A stretch of DNA of 64,000 nucleotides from positions 3,906,001 through 3,970,000 of the forward strand of contig CADCXD010000002.1 of NCBI GenBank assembly GCA_902806575.1, read 5' to 3'. The position numbers and the translations under genes were made by a program. How positions within the stretch are numbered: position 1 is the first letter of the stretch; each line of letters opens with the position of its first letter. Below the pieces are notes generated by a model. The model searched no databases. It was not told the DNA's origin and saw nothing but the letters and a program-made list of their open reading frames with translations. Source of the DNA: Jackrogersella multiformis. Its lineage: Eukaryota; Ascomycota; Sordariomycetes; Xylariales; Hypoxylaceae. This document shows, piece after piece, positions 32,760 to 43,369 of this stretch.

Positions 32760-33623
32760 TTAATCTTCAACCTCCTTGCCGTTAGCAGCAACTTCTGTTA
32801 CTACCTGGGTCTTCCCTTTGGTAGGCAGGTCGATGCCGATACCAGGTAGCTTCTTGGGTTCATCGACGCCGTTCTCCTCGCCATCTTCGCTTTCCACTTC
32901 GACGCCGTATCCGTCTTCTTCTTCCTCATCTTCCTCATCTTCCTCATCTTCCTCTAGTTCCTCTAGTTCCTCTAGCTCATCCTCCTCTCCAGGGCCAACT
33001 TCGTCATCAAAATCGTCCTCCTCACCTTTATCCTCAACGCCGTTCTTGACGACGGGAACAGGCTCAGGTTCGACGGGAGCGTTGGCTGTCTTCAGCTTTT
33101 TCTTTGGGGGAGCTTGAACTGGTGGTGCATCTGAACCTGTTAGCCAGGGTGATGGGAGCCTGGAGAGAATCTGACTTACGCTTTACGCCGTTCTCCTCTT
33201 CGGGTTCAACTGCTTCGTCGTATTCTTCTTCTTCATCATCCTCAGCATCGTCGATATCGTCTTCATCACCTTCCGAGATGCTATCGAATACAAGGGTTAG
33301 CATATTCTGTCTATAATGCTCGTCACATCTTTCTCAAGTTGAAGTATCTGTCAAATTGGATAACAGAGCGACAAAAACAGGATATCCGCGACAGTGCGCC
33401 AATATACGCGACAATAAAAATCGTGTAGACGACGCTGTCGCGTTTTTTGCGACAGGAGACATCTCTTTGCGATCGTTCCCACATTGCGCAGCTACGAACA
33501 AGTCTTGACAACATATAATGAGATTGAAGGAATGACTTACTATTCCTCTTCCTCTTCACTCTCGTCACTGGGAAGAGCAACGAGCTCTTCCTCCTCGTCT
33601 TGCTTTCTCTTCCGGGATGTCAT
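32760..33623 (-). CDS. Acidic glutamate-rich protein of unknown function
   Basis: Modelled as 186 residues from exons 33623-33541, 33280-33180 and 33136-32760; introns of 260 and 43 nt. It starts MTSRKRKQDEEEELVALPSD, then alternates acidic runs (EEEEE, DDAEDDEEEEYDE, and a long Glu/Asp block around residues 115-150) with a basic patch, PPKKKLKTAN, that could serve as a nuclear localisation signal. It ends in GIGIDLPTKGKTQVVTEVA. The composition suits a nuclear histone-chaperone-like or nucleolar protein, but I cannot name a family. The first intron contains five copies of GCGACA/TGTCGC. Confidence 0.7.
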
Positions 33624-36600
33624 ATTTCAAGCCTGGAGTGGATTATAGGGGAATTTTTGATGCAAGACCGGAACTGGGCCTGTGAATTGATGGATAGGAG
33701 GGAAAATTGGATGGATTTTCGATGGAAAAGATGGGAAGAGAGGAGAGAAAAAGAGAAAGAGGAAAGGTAGGGAAAGGGGAAAGCTGGGGGGTAGGAGGGA
33801 AACGGTGGCCGTTGTGCTTAGGGAAAGGCTGCTTTGCTTAGGAAGGGGAGCAAAGCGTAGAGCGTAGAGCGTAAGGTGTGAGGAGGGGACTGGTAAGCTG
33901 GAGCTGGGGAGCTGGGGAGCTTTTGGGGGGGGAGAAGGAATGCGAAGAGAGCGAGAGAGGGGGGGCCGGACGGGGGAGCTCTGGGAGCTTTGCTTGCTTG
34001 CTTGTTACCACATGTTTTGTCCACCTAGTCTCCCACGCTCTTGTTTCCCCTAGTTGCAGGAAGGGCTGGAGGGTGTCCGTCATTGTGGACTAGCAGCGGG
34101 CACATCCAAGAAGCCACCAAAGTCACTCACTCACTCGGTCACCCAAAGGCTCTGTATGTAGGTAGGTAGGTACCTAGGTATGTAGGTATGTGATGGTGTG
34201 TGGGACCCGGACCATCTCCTGGCCAGGGCTCAATTCGGGCTCGGGAAGCTCCTCGAAATAGTCGAGCTTAGCCAGCTCTGATCAAATTGGACTGGATTGA
34301 TGACGAGTGCGTGAGAGCAAGCTCCGACTCTCAGACACCCAAGCAGCCAAGACATCCACAAGACACTCAGCCACACTTCTTTGTCCTTTTCACTTCCACA
34401 CTTCGACTTCCACCACTGGCCTTCCCCAACTTGGAAGCTTTCCCCTCATTCTAGCATGAGCCACTTAGTTTATCCGTGAAGCTTGGGCCTTGGATCTTGG
34501 AAAACCACGGCCTATGCTAGTGTTTACTAGGTATGGCAACAATTATTCGTGGCATATTGAATCTGCGACGAGCCAAATAATTAGACATCCATAAAGAGAC
34601 ATAACCTACCTGCGATACTCATACTCATCCTGTACCCGTCTCCATCCTGAATGCATTGCGCATTGCGGATTTAGTGTACTGGCTAACAAGACAATTGTTC
34701 CGAAATGTGATCGGAATAGATTATCCTAGGTGCAAATACTGGAAACGTGTAATGCATCGCCGCTTGAGATAGGCCTGAGAAGCACAATTGAACAACTCCA
34801 CGGTCGCGAAGGGCATCCATGGATGTTTCCGGATGCGGGGGATCGGGTATGCTCTCCCGCTATATTTCCAAGAGAGGACAAGTTTAGGTACCTAGGTAGC
34901 CAGGTAGGTATGTATTGCAGGTACTGTACCTGAATATAACATTCCTCCGGCAAGGGATTGTGATATTGATCGGTGTGCATCGTGATAGGTTGCTCGAACG
35001 AAAAAAGAGCCAAGGAGCAGGGAGCAAAAGAACAAGGGAAACGCGTAGAATAAGTGTGGAATGTTCGATTCTGGACAGCTACCTAGGTAAGGTAAGCTTT
35101 AATTGCTAGTGGTTTGAAATAAAAGGGAAGACTACCTACCTTCTATGGTGTGAAGCCCATGACATGACAATACAATACTGAGTCTGCTGAAGAATTAGCA
35201 GATTGGCCTCTATTCTTCTGTATTAAATTAAATATTAAGACTGCAGGTGCTGAAGAGTTATGTAGCAATGATTGACACCATTGATAGGCTACCTAGGCTG
35301 CTATAACCAATTGATTGATTAATTTTGAAGTGGAATATGGAATAGGCATTGTAAAAAGAATATGGGTATTAGTTGATGAGTTCGAGGTTGTAAAATGAAG
35401 ATCAGTCATGATTAAATCCCGATTCCGGGGAGTCGGCCGACTTCATTCTTAGCTACTGTACTTAGGTACCGGGTACTAATAGCTGGTACCTGTCAGACCT
35501 CTAGGGCTGCCTCATATCAGGAGGTAGCCTAGCCGTTAAAGTGGGAAGCTGTGCCCCTGATCCATAGCCTCGGAACTATCTAAACCAGGTACTCACAACC
35601 TTACCCAAGCACAATTTTTCTTTAACGACCCTGGCTGTCTGGGTAGGTACTTACCGATACACTAGTGATACATACTGGAATTTTTTTTCTCTTGCCTCGA
35701 GATTTCAATTCAAAAGTTACTTAAGAAATGACGGGTTAAAAACTTTATAAGCTTTAAGTATGTTTCATTCAGGCATCGTCTTATGAACTGTATAGAAGGA
35801 GTACATTTGCCACTTACCTACCTAGAAGTATGCAAATAATCTTAAGATCCAATGTGGGCATGTGAATGGATGGCTTATTAAGAATATACCTACCTAGGTA
35901 GGTATGTAAGATACGTAACCTCAGAGGGATTTATTCACAATCCCTCCCATTAGAAATTGCCTTCGGCGTAATGTAAAATCACATATAATACCTACCTAGG
36001 TAAGAAGAGCAATACACAATTATTATTATGCTTCTAATGTTACTGTGTTATTATGTGTATTACTTAGCAAACTTTGCACAAGTATTAATAACGAAGCAAA
36101 TATCGAGTGTTACCTACCTAGGGTAGCGAACGATTTTCTTAAATGCTTCTTAATGTCCTTGAGTTAGCAGTTAGGTATGACAAACTTTGGGAAATTGCAA
36201 TGTTCCTCGAGAGAAAGTGATGTCAGCTTACCTAGGAGGTAATTATCAACTTTTTTATCCCGTTGCCCTTTTTGTTATGTCCAAGACCAGTTGAACCAAT
36301 AAGAGCGACCGGCTTAGTACCCGCTAAACAACCTTGTTCAATGGACGGGCCATAAGCCGTCCCGCGTCCGCTAAAATTAATTTCGATTACTTCGATTATA
36401 GTGGCTAGGTACCTTTTTAATATTTCTAATATTTACGGCATGAGCGGAGATATGGGTAAGGCTAGAATAATTTTTATAATTGTACATTAGTTTTAATTCT
36501 ACTGAGGGAGTGAAAGAAATTCTCTTCATCTTTATTTTATTTTTATTTTGTTGCGTCTCGGTATGGTACATATTTTTATTCATTAGGCGACATTCTTTTG

Positions 36601-37883
36601 GCCGTGAGCATTTATTCTGGTGCAGTTAGTAAAGGTGGCTACCTCATTGGAAGGTCAAACCTTGGAATTTAATCATCTAACAATACCGGTACCTACCTCC
36701 TACCTCTCCATAAGGTTACAGCAGCTGGGAGTGGATTGGACTGACCCGACTGGTGAAGATGCAATCGTGCATTTCATAGCTGTATGTCTAATTGGATTGG
36801 AAGGCTGGAGTCGTCTTTATACATTGCACAGGTATACTTAGGTACCTCTGTCTCTAAAGGAAACCACGTCGAGCACCTCCCTCTTGTGGAGGTATTTGAG
36901 ACATCCACTTCAATTAATTCGGTCCCAACCTCAGTTAGCTAGAGGTTATACCTTAGGCAGGTACGACAGGTACAGCAGGTACAGCAGGTACAGCAGATAC
37001 AGCAAAGCAAGTATACTACGGCAAGTGCAATACATGCTTTAAGGTATCTCCATATTTTCTGTCTACCCGCATACCTCCCATCGTTCCATGATCCATCATC
37101 ATCAACCTTCGACGACAAACATACAAACAAACAAGTCCATACTTTATTCTACACCATTCGTCATTTTGTCTCAAGTGCCAAGTGCCGAAACAACAACAAC
37201 CTTGGGTGCAAAATACGACCACATCGACATCGACATCGGCATCGTCCTAGGCTCCTGGTCGCCTTTTCCTCCCAGATAAGACAAACATACGATCGATCCC
37301 GAGATCTCTTCAACTCAACCGAGTCTACTTGCACCAACCGACGGGAAGACGCATATTCGATAGGTACATCTGCCTCCTTTACGACCTGTGCTACGTCGAC
37401 AAGCAATGGCCGCCGGTATGGAAGGCATCTAACTCCAATCCTCGAAAACTCCATTGCGTTTCCTTCTTTTCCCGTCGATGCTAGGATAATTTCATTCCCT
37501 CTTCAACTTTCTTTCTATGTTCTCCGGCCCTCTTATTCGTTCGACTGATCATCATCAATTTCGTCTCGAATTCTTGTCACGAGTGCCTAGGGCCACGCCC
37601 GTGCATTCATACCCATACCGATCTTTTTATGATTGGATTTCCTTCTCATTGGCACCCGTCACATACAATTGAAAGTGCGCCTACTACATATCAGATGAAC
37701 AGGTTGGAGGCACTTTTCACTTTTCCCCAAAGTCTTTTTGACGTGACGTTGGATCAGCTCTTTTGGTTCCTAGTTATTAAGCCCTAGACAAAGGCAAGAG
37801 AGTGCATTTGGCAAGGGTGAGGAAGGGGTGGTTATTTTTGTATCGGGGAGCTATTCGAGTTCTAGACTGCTTGGCCCTGGCCA
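33624..37883. other. 4.3-kb intergenic region
   Basis: Divergent spacer between the acidic-protein gene and the TBC gene. It begins with a purine-rich tract (about 33690-33970), continues as AT-rich sequence dense in TACCTAGGTA palindromes (34160, 34890, 35890, 35990), and contains a 9-bp minisatellite (36958-37002). The last 700 bp are pyrimidine-rich and probably hold the long 5' leader of the TBC gene. No coding frame is convincing. Confidence 0.5.
36958..37002 (+). repeat. 9-bp minisatellite (CAGGTACAG)x5
   Basis: Five head-to-tail units of CAGGTACAG; the first and last units differ by one or two bases. The unit contains GGTAC, part of the genome-wide CCTAGGTACC-type element, so it may have grown from one such copy. 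Confidence 0.9.
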
Positions 37884-40787
37884 ATGACTCGAACATTAAC
37901 AATGTCCGATAATCTTGACAGTCTAACTACGGCGACAACTCCTGAACTTCAACGACGGCAAATAAAACATGGGGACTTTAGAAATGAGACGAAACCCGGC
38001 TCAAGGTCGGGGTTAAGCTCAGATGTATCATTAGCTGGGGTTGATACTAGACCAGAGCGCGGCATCAAGGTCCGAGACTTTGGCTTTCAGGCCTCAAGAG
38101 CTCCGGATTCGAAACACACCCCGGTTCGTCCAATTTTCCCCAACGCCAACAGCTACAGGCATAACTACTACAACGAAAACCATCAATATCACCAATACCA
38201 CCACGACGCCTATGACGGCGATAATTACAATGAATTCGACGAGACAGCAATCGCCACAAATACTGCTTGGAACACTCCATCTACTCTCAATTCCACTTCG
38301 ACAACATTCACGCCATACTCACATTCCAGTCCTACGATAGACGAACGTTCATCTCGCGTGTCCCCGATACAAAACCCTCCATTGTCTCCTCGGTGGGATT
38401 CTTTGGGCTACGATCGAGCTCCCGGCCTAGTCCCAGCCTCTCCAGCTGCAAGCAGCTTCTACAACAGATCCTCGAACGCGACCGATGATACATATCTTTC
38501 CGTCAATTCCCTTCATTCTCCCACGAGGGATGAATTCCCCCACCTACCTACTATGACGAACGCGGCCGAGACGGGACGCGTCGATAACTTCTCAAGGCCT
38601 CGAAACGCGAGTATAATGCAACCCTACGACGCTTCGCTGGTTCAACCAAATAGTCATCCTCCAGCCGAGGGAGACAATCTCGAGAACTCACCCAATCATC
38701 CTGTGTCGTGGCCGCGAGACCGCGGTCAATCCATATCATCCAACATGTCTGCCGCCACCTTTGCCTCTGTTCCCGTTCGTCCTCCTCCCGACATGTATAG
38801 CCGAGAACATGCACGGAGCAGAGGCCGACAGCCCGGCCCTCCACCCAGCAATAGACCTCCCGTTTCGTACAACCGTGCCGAGAGTAGTGGACCGGCATTC
38901 ACCAGGGACACGATTCATCGAATGGCTTCGATGCCATCTAACGATCTCAGGGCTAGTTATCGATCACAGCTTTCGGCATCAACCGCTCAGGGAACGGTAG
39001 CCACCGAGAGAAGTAGTGTCGCAACTAAGAATAGTTCCATAACTTCAGTTTATGGGCTAGTCAACGATAATCTTAGTATTGAGGATATAATGGGCATGTA
39101 CGAAAAAGGGTTCTACGATGATTCAGCACCCGAGGATAACGAGATACCGGATTCGAGACCACCTACTGCAAGATCAGAACTAAGCAGGAGGAAAACGGCC
39201 ATGCTGGAGGCTATGACCGATCTCCTACCGATGCCCGAATCGACAGACACCAGTCCAACCGAACAGAATTCAACTTCTAGCTTTCGTGATTCCGGAATTC
39301 GTGACTCCGGAATTCGTGATTCCGGCATGCGCGAATCCTTGCGCGACTCCATGCCAGAAGAAACCCTCGAGGAAATCTCCGAAAATGTCCATGATGATCT
39401 CGATGCAAATCCTGACGCTGAACATGATGACGAGGACAGTATCATCGAACCTGATGACGAGAACGATCCGGAACCCTCGCTGCCTTCGCGTCAACCGACC
39501 GACCTGACTATTCCCGAGGAGGATAAGGATCGGGATCGCTATGGGTTCAAGAAGAGCAATCAATACGTAACCCAAGAACAGTATGATGGCTGGAACCAAG
39601 GATACACTGAATACCTGGCTAGAAGGCGAAAAAAGTGGAATGTCTTTCTAAGGGAGCACGGGCTCATGACTGACAATCCCAACCGATTTCCCCCTCGATC
39701 GAATAAAGCTAAGCGGTTTGTGCGCAAGGGAATCCCCCCTGACTGGAGGGGCGCAGCTTGGTTTTATTATGCGGGTGGTCCGGCTGTCCTCTCGAAGCAT
39801 ACAGGCTTGTATGATAGCCTTTTGAAGCAAAAGGCTAAAGATATAGATGTCGAAGCTGTCGAGCGTGATCTACACCGCACCTTTCCAGACAACATCAAGT
39901 TTCGAGATCCTGAATCACCGAATGCTTCTGGGAATTACAGCCAGCAGTCTCCTGGCGATGGCGGGAGTTCCGACACGGTTGGCGAGATGCCAATGATCTC
40001 ATCTCTACGTCGCGTTCTGCATGCCTTTGCTATCTATAACCCAAAAATTGGCTACTGCCAATCACTCAACTTTCTAGCAGGCTTACTCCTGCTCTTCGTG
40101 GAAACCGAGGAGCAAGCATTCTGGTTACTTAATATCATAACCAGAGTCTACCTTCCCGGGACACACGAAACGAGCCTTGAAGGTGCCAACGTTGACCTTG
40201 GAGTGCTGATGTCCTCACTAAGAGAATCTATGCCCCACGTGTGGCACAAGATTGGTGGCGAACTAGACGGTACGGATGCTGTATTTGTGAAGAGTTGGAA
40301 GCATAGGCATAAGCCTGAATCGACTCGACTACCGCCTATCACCCTCTGCATGACTGCCTGGTTCATGAGTTGTTACATCGGTACTCTACCTATCGAGAGC
40401 GTCCTCCGTGTATGGGACGTCTTCTTCTATGAAGGGTCCAAAACGCTATTTCGCATTGCTCTGGCAATCTTCAAGATGGGGGAAGGTGAAATCAGAGCCG
40501 TGGCAGATCCTATGGAGATCTTCCAGGTGGTGCAGACGATACCTCGCAAATTTATCGACGCCAATGGGCTAATAGAAGCATGCTTCAAGCGCCGCAATGG
40601 TTTCGGCCATCTCAGCCAAGAGACGATTGATCAGAAACGGCAAGAAAGAAGAATCCACGTTAAAGCCGAGCGTGAAAAGCTGGCGAACAACAATAACGCT
40701 GCGGAAGGTGACATGAACTTGAAGAGAAAGGTTCCTCTTTTCGGTCGACGCAGAGAAAGGGAATTAACTCCTGCCGAGCTGTGCTGA
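37884..40787 (+). CDS. TBC-domain Rab GTPase-activating protein, Msb3/Gyp3-like
   Basis: Intronless gene of 967 residues (961 if the ATG at 37902 is used). The first 550 residues are low-complexity, Ser/Pro/Asn-rich and probably disordered. They include three copies of RDSGI/M coded by a 15-bp repeat (39285-39329) and an acidic stretch (DDEDSIIEPDDENDPE). From about residue 550 the protein is conserved: WNVFLREHGL, RKGIPPDWRGAAWFYYAGG, then the TBC dual-finger residues, Arg in VERDLHRTFPDN and Gln in IGYCQSLNFLAG, and WDVFFYEGSK. This combination fits the Msb3/Msb4/Gyp3 group, which acts on Rab GTPases in exocytosis and vacuole transport. It ends in a basic tail. Both fingers are intact, so it should be active. 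Confidence 0.93.
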   Translation: MTRTLTMSDNLDSLTTATTPELQRRQIKHGDFRNETKPGSRSGLSSDVSLAGVDTRPERGIKVRDFGFQASRAPDSKHTPVRPIFPNANSYRHNYYNENHQYHQYHHDAYDGDNYNEFDETAIATNTAWNTPSTLNSTSTTFTPYSHSSPTIDERSSRVSPIQNPPLSPRWDSLGYDRAPGLVPASPAASSFYNRSSNATDDTYLSVNSLHSPTRDEFPHLPTMTNAAETGRVDNFSRPRNASIMQPYDASLVQPNSHPPAEGDNLENSPNHPVSWPRDRGQSISSNMSAATFASVPVRPPPDMYSREHARSRGRQPGPPPSNRPPVSYNRAESSGPAFTRDTIHRMASMPSNDLRASYRSQLSASTAQGTVATERSSVATKNSSITSVYGLVNDNLSIEDIMGMYEKGFYDDSAPEDNEIPDSRPPTARSELSRRKTAMLEAMTDLLPMPESTDTSPTEQNSTSSFRDSGIRDSGIRDSGMRESLRDSMPEETLEEISENVHDDLDANPDAEHDDEDSIIEPDDENDPEPSLPSRQPTDLTIPEEDKDRDRYGFKKSNQYVTQEQYDGWNQGYTEYLARRRKKWNVFLREHGLMTDNPNRFPPRSNKAKRFVRKGIPPDWRGAAWFYYAGGPAVLSKHTGLYDSLLKQKAKDIDVEAVERDLHRTFPDNIKFRDPESPNASGNYSQQSPGDGGSSDTVGEMPMISSLRRVLHAFAIYNPKIGYCQSLNFLAGLLLLFVETEEQAFWLLNIITRVYLPGTHETSLEGANVDLGVLMSSLRESMPHVWHKIGGELDGTDAVFVKSWKHRHKPESTRLPPITLCMTAWFMSCYIGTLPIESVLRVWDVFFYEGSKTLFRIALAIFKMGEGEIRAVADPMEIFQVVQTIPRKFIDANGLIEACFKRRNGFGHLSQETIDQKRQERRIHVKAEREKLANNNNAAEGDMNLKRKVPLFGRRRERELTPAELC
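39285..39329 (+). repeat. 15-bp coding repeat (RDSGI)x3
   Basis: Three tandem 15-bp units, CGTGATTCCGGAATT with small changes, in frame inside the disordered N-terminal half of the TBC protein. A fourth degenerate unit (MRESL) follows. Confidence 0.9.
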
Positions 40788-42086
40788 GCTAGCATATCCT
40801 GGCGGCATACTTCATCACCCTAATCATAACGACGGATCTCATTTGTTTCTTCTACCTATTTCGCACATAATAGTTGTTCAGACAGCTATTTTGCGACACA
40901 TTCATATTCACGTTGTGACGGCGCATTAATTCGACATTCGCAGCAGGCATCTGCGACTTTGTACTCTGTCTCCGTCACGACATCTCAACCCTTTTTTTCT
41001 TTTTCTTTTAGCATGTATAGGCATTGACGACGTCTCACGATACGACCGTTCTGTTTTCGGCAAGGAGATACCATTTAGAGAAAGGAAGCAAGCATGTGGT
41101 CACCTGTGTTGATGATTTGAACAGGACAGGCCAAGGAATCTTTTAGGGGCGGATTGCACACTACATTTCAGGGACTGAAAACAACCTACTCTCCAGCATC
41201 GTTTGCCCGACGAGACAATCAAGGAGTTCCGGCGAATCCCCGTTGCGAAGGGAATAAGAATTTGCATGTCAACCAAACTGGTTTGGTGAGGGCAATATGG
41301 ACACAATCATCAAAGGACCCCGTCCGCGTATCGGTTTGCATGGCAAGGTTAGGAAAACTAGAGTGCATATTGCATTAGAAGGGGGATCATATAGCATCGA
41401 TCTGGCGGCGTAGCATGCATTCATTTACTGATTGCGCAAACACATTGGCAAACACACCATCTGTCCAGCAAAAGCTTCCTACACTTTGCTACAGATCAGG
41501 ATCAATACCACGAATAAGTTGGATGGATATCTAGGTGCCTCAGTATCGGTGACTACTTGTGACATGAAACTCTTATGGAGAGGTGTAAGGGAATCTATTT
41601 TCATAACTCGTTACCATGCCGTATCCCTCCCTCCCTAGGTACCTTAGCAGGTACCTTTGAATGCATATCGTAAATCATCGTAGAAATGCTGTCTGTCTTA
41701 GACATCTCTGCCCCCACCTCCCGAAAATCTAGTTTCATCATAAAACGAGTATCACACGGTATTTGCCATGGAAGACCATAATCATGGTGTGTACACTTGC
41801 ACATGCGACTCCTCAGATCATGTAAGAGCCCCCCTCCCAAATACAGATAGCCATCCATGCAGCAACGGAGTTCTCAATATCTCGGGGGTAGCCGTCTGTG
41901 CTAACCCCCCCTTCATCCACGTATGTCCTACCTCTTCTGCCTCAAGCTCGGGTAAAGAGGAGGCGCATCAGCCAGAGACATCCATCCCCGTATGTATCCG
42001 CAAGCACCACCACCGGCAGGTTCCGCACCCATGCTAGGGAGGTAGGCATGACACGCCACCACGCACAAGAAACCGCGGGCCGATCA
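40788..42086. other. Convergent spacer after the TBC gene
   Basis: 1.3 kb between the convergent TBC and E2 genes. A T/C-rich tract at about 40985-41010 may be part of the TBC 3' UTR. No gene is seen. Confidence 0.5.
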
Positions 42087-42683
42087 TTACTTCTTAGCAG
42101 TAGCAGCAGCAGTAGCGTACCTAGAAACGTAGGACCGGGCGTTCTTCTCGAAGTCCTTGGGGGCGCTGCGGTACTCGTCGGCGATGCGGGGCTCGAGGGG
42201 GTCGTCGGGGTTGGGCTCGGCCAGCAGCTGGCGCACGGCGTCGAGGACGGCGCGGATCTTGGACGCGGGCTTCCAGTTCTCGGGCTTGAGCATGCCCAGG
42301 CAGATGGACCCCGCGCTGTCGTTCGTCACGTTCGGGTGGTAGATGCGCGTCGCGAAGGTTACCTGCGGCGCCTTGAACGGGTAGTCCGGCGGCAGCACGA
42401 TGGATAGAGCGAACACGCCCCCCGCGTACACCGTGTTGGGCGGCCCCGTGAGCGTCGCCGTCCACACGTGCAGGTCGCTCTCCGACGCGCTGATCGTGAT
42501 CCCGGCCGGCGGCGAGGCCATGCATTCTTGGAGCTCCTGGAGGTTGTGGTTAGGCGGGCGGGTTTGGGGTAGAGGGTAGAAGGGTGGATGGATGGATGGA
42601 GATGGATGGGTAGATAGGTGTGACTGGTGGATGGGGTTAGAATGGAGTCTCACTTTGGATATGCGCTTCTGTGATTGAGCCAT
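42087..42683 (-). CDS. Ubiquitin-conjugating enzyme E2
   Basis: E2 enzyme of 159 residues that accepts ubiquitin, or a related modifier, from E1. Exons are 42683-42654 and 42536-42087, with a 117-nt intron. Splicing joins MAQSQKRISK to ELQECMASPP, the standard E2 first helix. The UBC fold shows PPDYPFKAPQVTF, the HPN tripeptide in YHPNV, and the catalytic Cys in GSICLGML. The following ENWKPASKI and EPNPDDPL resemble UBE2L-type and Ubc4/5-type enzymes in different places, so the subfamily is not settled. The intron is a multiple of three with no stop in frame, so an unspliced message would insert 39 residues after residue 10. The coding exon is much more GC-rich than its surroundings. Confidence 0.93.
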   Translation of the reverse strand: MAQSQKRISKVRLHSNPIHQSHLSTHPSPSIHPPFYPLPQTRPPNHNLQELQECMASPPAGITISASESDLHVWTATLTGPPNTVYAGGVFALSIVLPPDYPFKAPQVTFATRIYHPNVTNDSAGSICLGMLKPENWKPASKIRAVLDAVRQLLAEPNPDDPLEPRIADEYRSAPKDFEKNARSYVSRYATAAATAKK

Positions 42684-43369
42684 CGTGGGAAACTATCCGC
42701 GTGGTGACTGCGTGATTGTGTGAAGGTATCGTCGTAGTTGGTTGTGCTTGTCGTTGAGCCTCGGTTTTGTTGTTGAAGGTCACTAGGTACGAGTAGGTAC
42801 CTAGTAGGAGGTACCTAGATAGGTTGCAAGGTTTATATTATTTGTAGGAGTGAGGAACTACATAGGTACCTAGGTACGTAAGGGACTGGGAGGTCGTCAT
42901 ACGGTGTGTTACGTAATACACCTGCTCTCAAGGTGTTTGATTCAATAAGTTAGAACAGAGCAACTGGTAGCAATGATATCATCGCTTTAATACTAGGACC
43001 TTCGACCTGTAACTCTTGCCTCTCGTTTCAGGCCGAAGCTCTGACTGAGCACAAGCTGAAGCGGGGCAGTCGAAAGAAATGCCCCTCATTGCCAAGACAT
43101 ACATGGGTAGGTAAAGGTAAAGTGCATGTATCTAGTACTATGTATGTATCTACTAGGTATCCCCTGCTTTAATAAGTGGGTACACACGTACATAGCAGTT
43201 GACAACCTTGGAACCTAAGTACCTGATAGACAATGGCACATCTGGGCGTCAAGTGTTCTATTGTCTTCCTGCAAATAGTAGAGTGCCTCAAATACCTAGG
43301 TAGGTAGTTCATTGAACCGAAATATATGCATATAGGCATCTACCTATATAGCCAAGTACGCAAGACATC
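42684..43369. other. Spacer between E2 and the Cwf19-like gene
   Basis: 0.7-kb E2 promoter region and 3' flank of the splicing-factor gene. It contains several TACCTAGGTA-type palindromes (about 42785-42875, 43298-43308). No gene is seen. Confidence 0.5.

Noticed and set aside
32776..33117. Plus-strand poly-Ser frame
   Set aside because: It is the complement of the Glu/Asp-coding region of the acidic protein on the minus strand.
36958..37002. CRISPR-like array
   Set aside because: Units are 9 bp with no spacers, so a minisatellite. No cas genes, and the organism is a eukaryote.
42121..42525. 134-codon minus-strand frame in another frame of the E2 exon
   Set aside because: It is a GC-rich shadow of the E2 exon, Arg/Ala/Pro-rich with no motif. 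The E2 frame has the HPN and catalytic Cys motifs.
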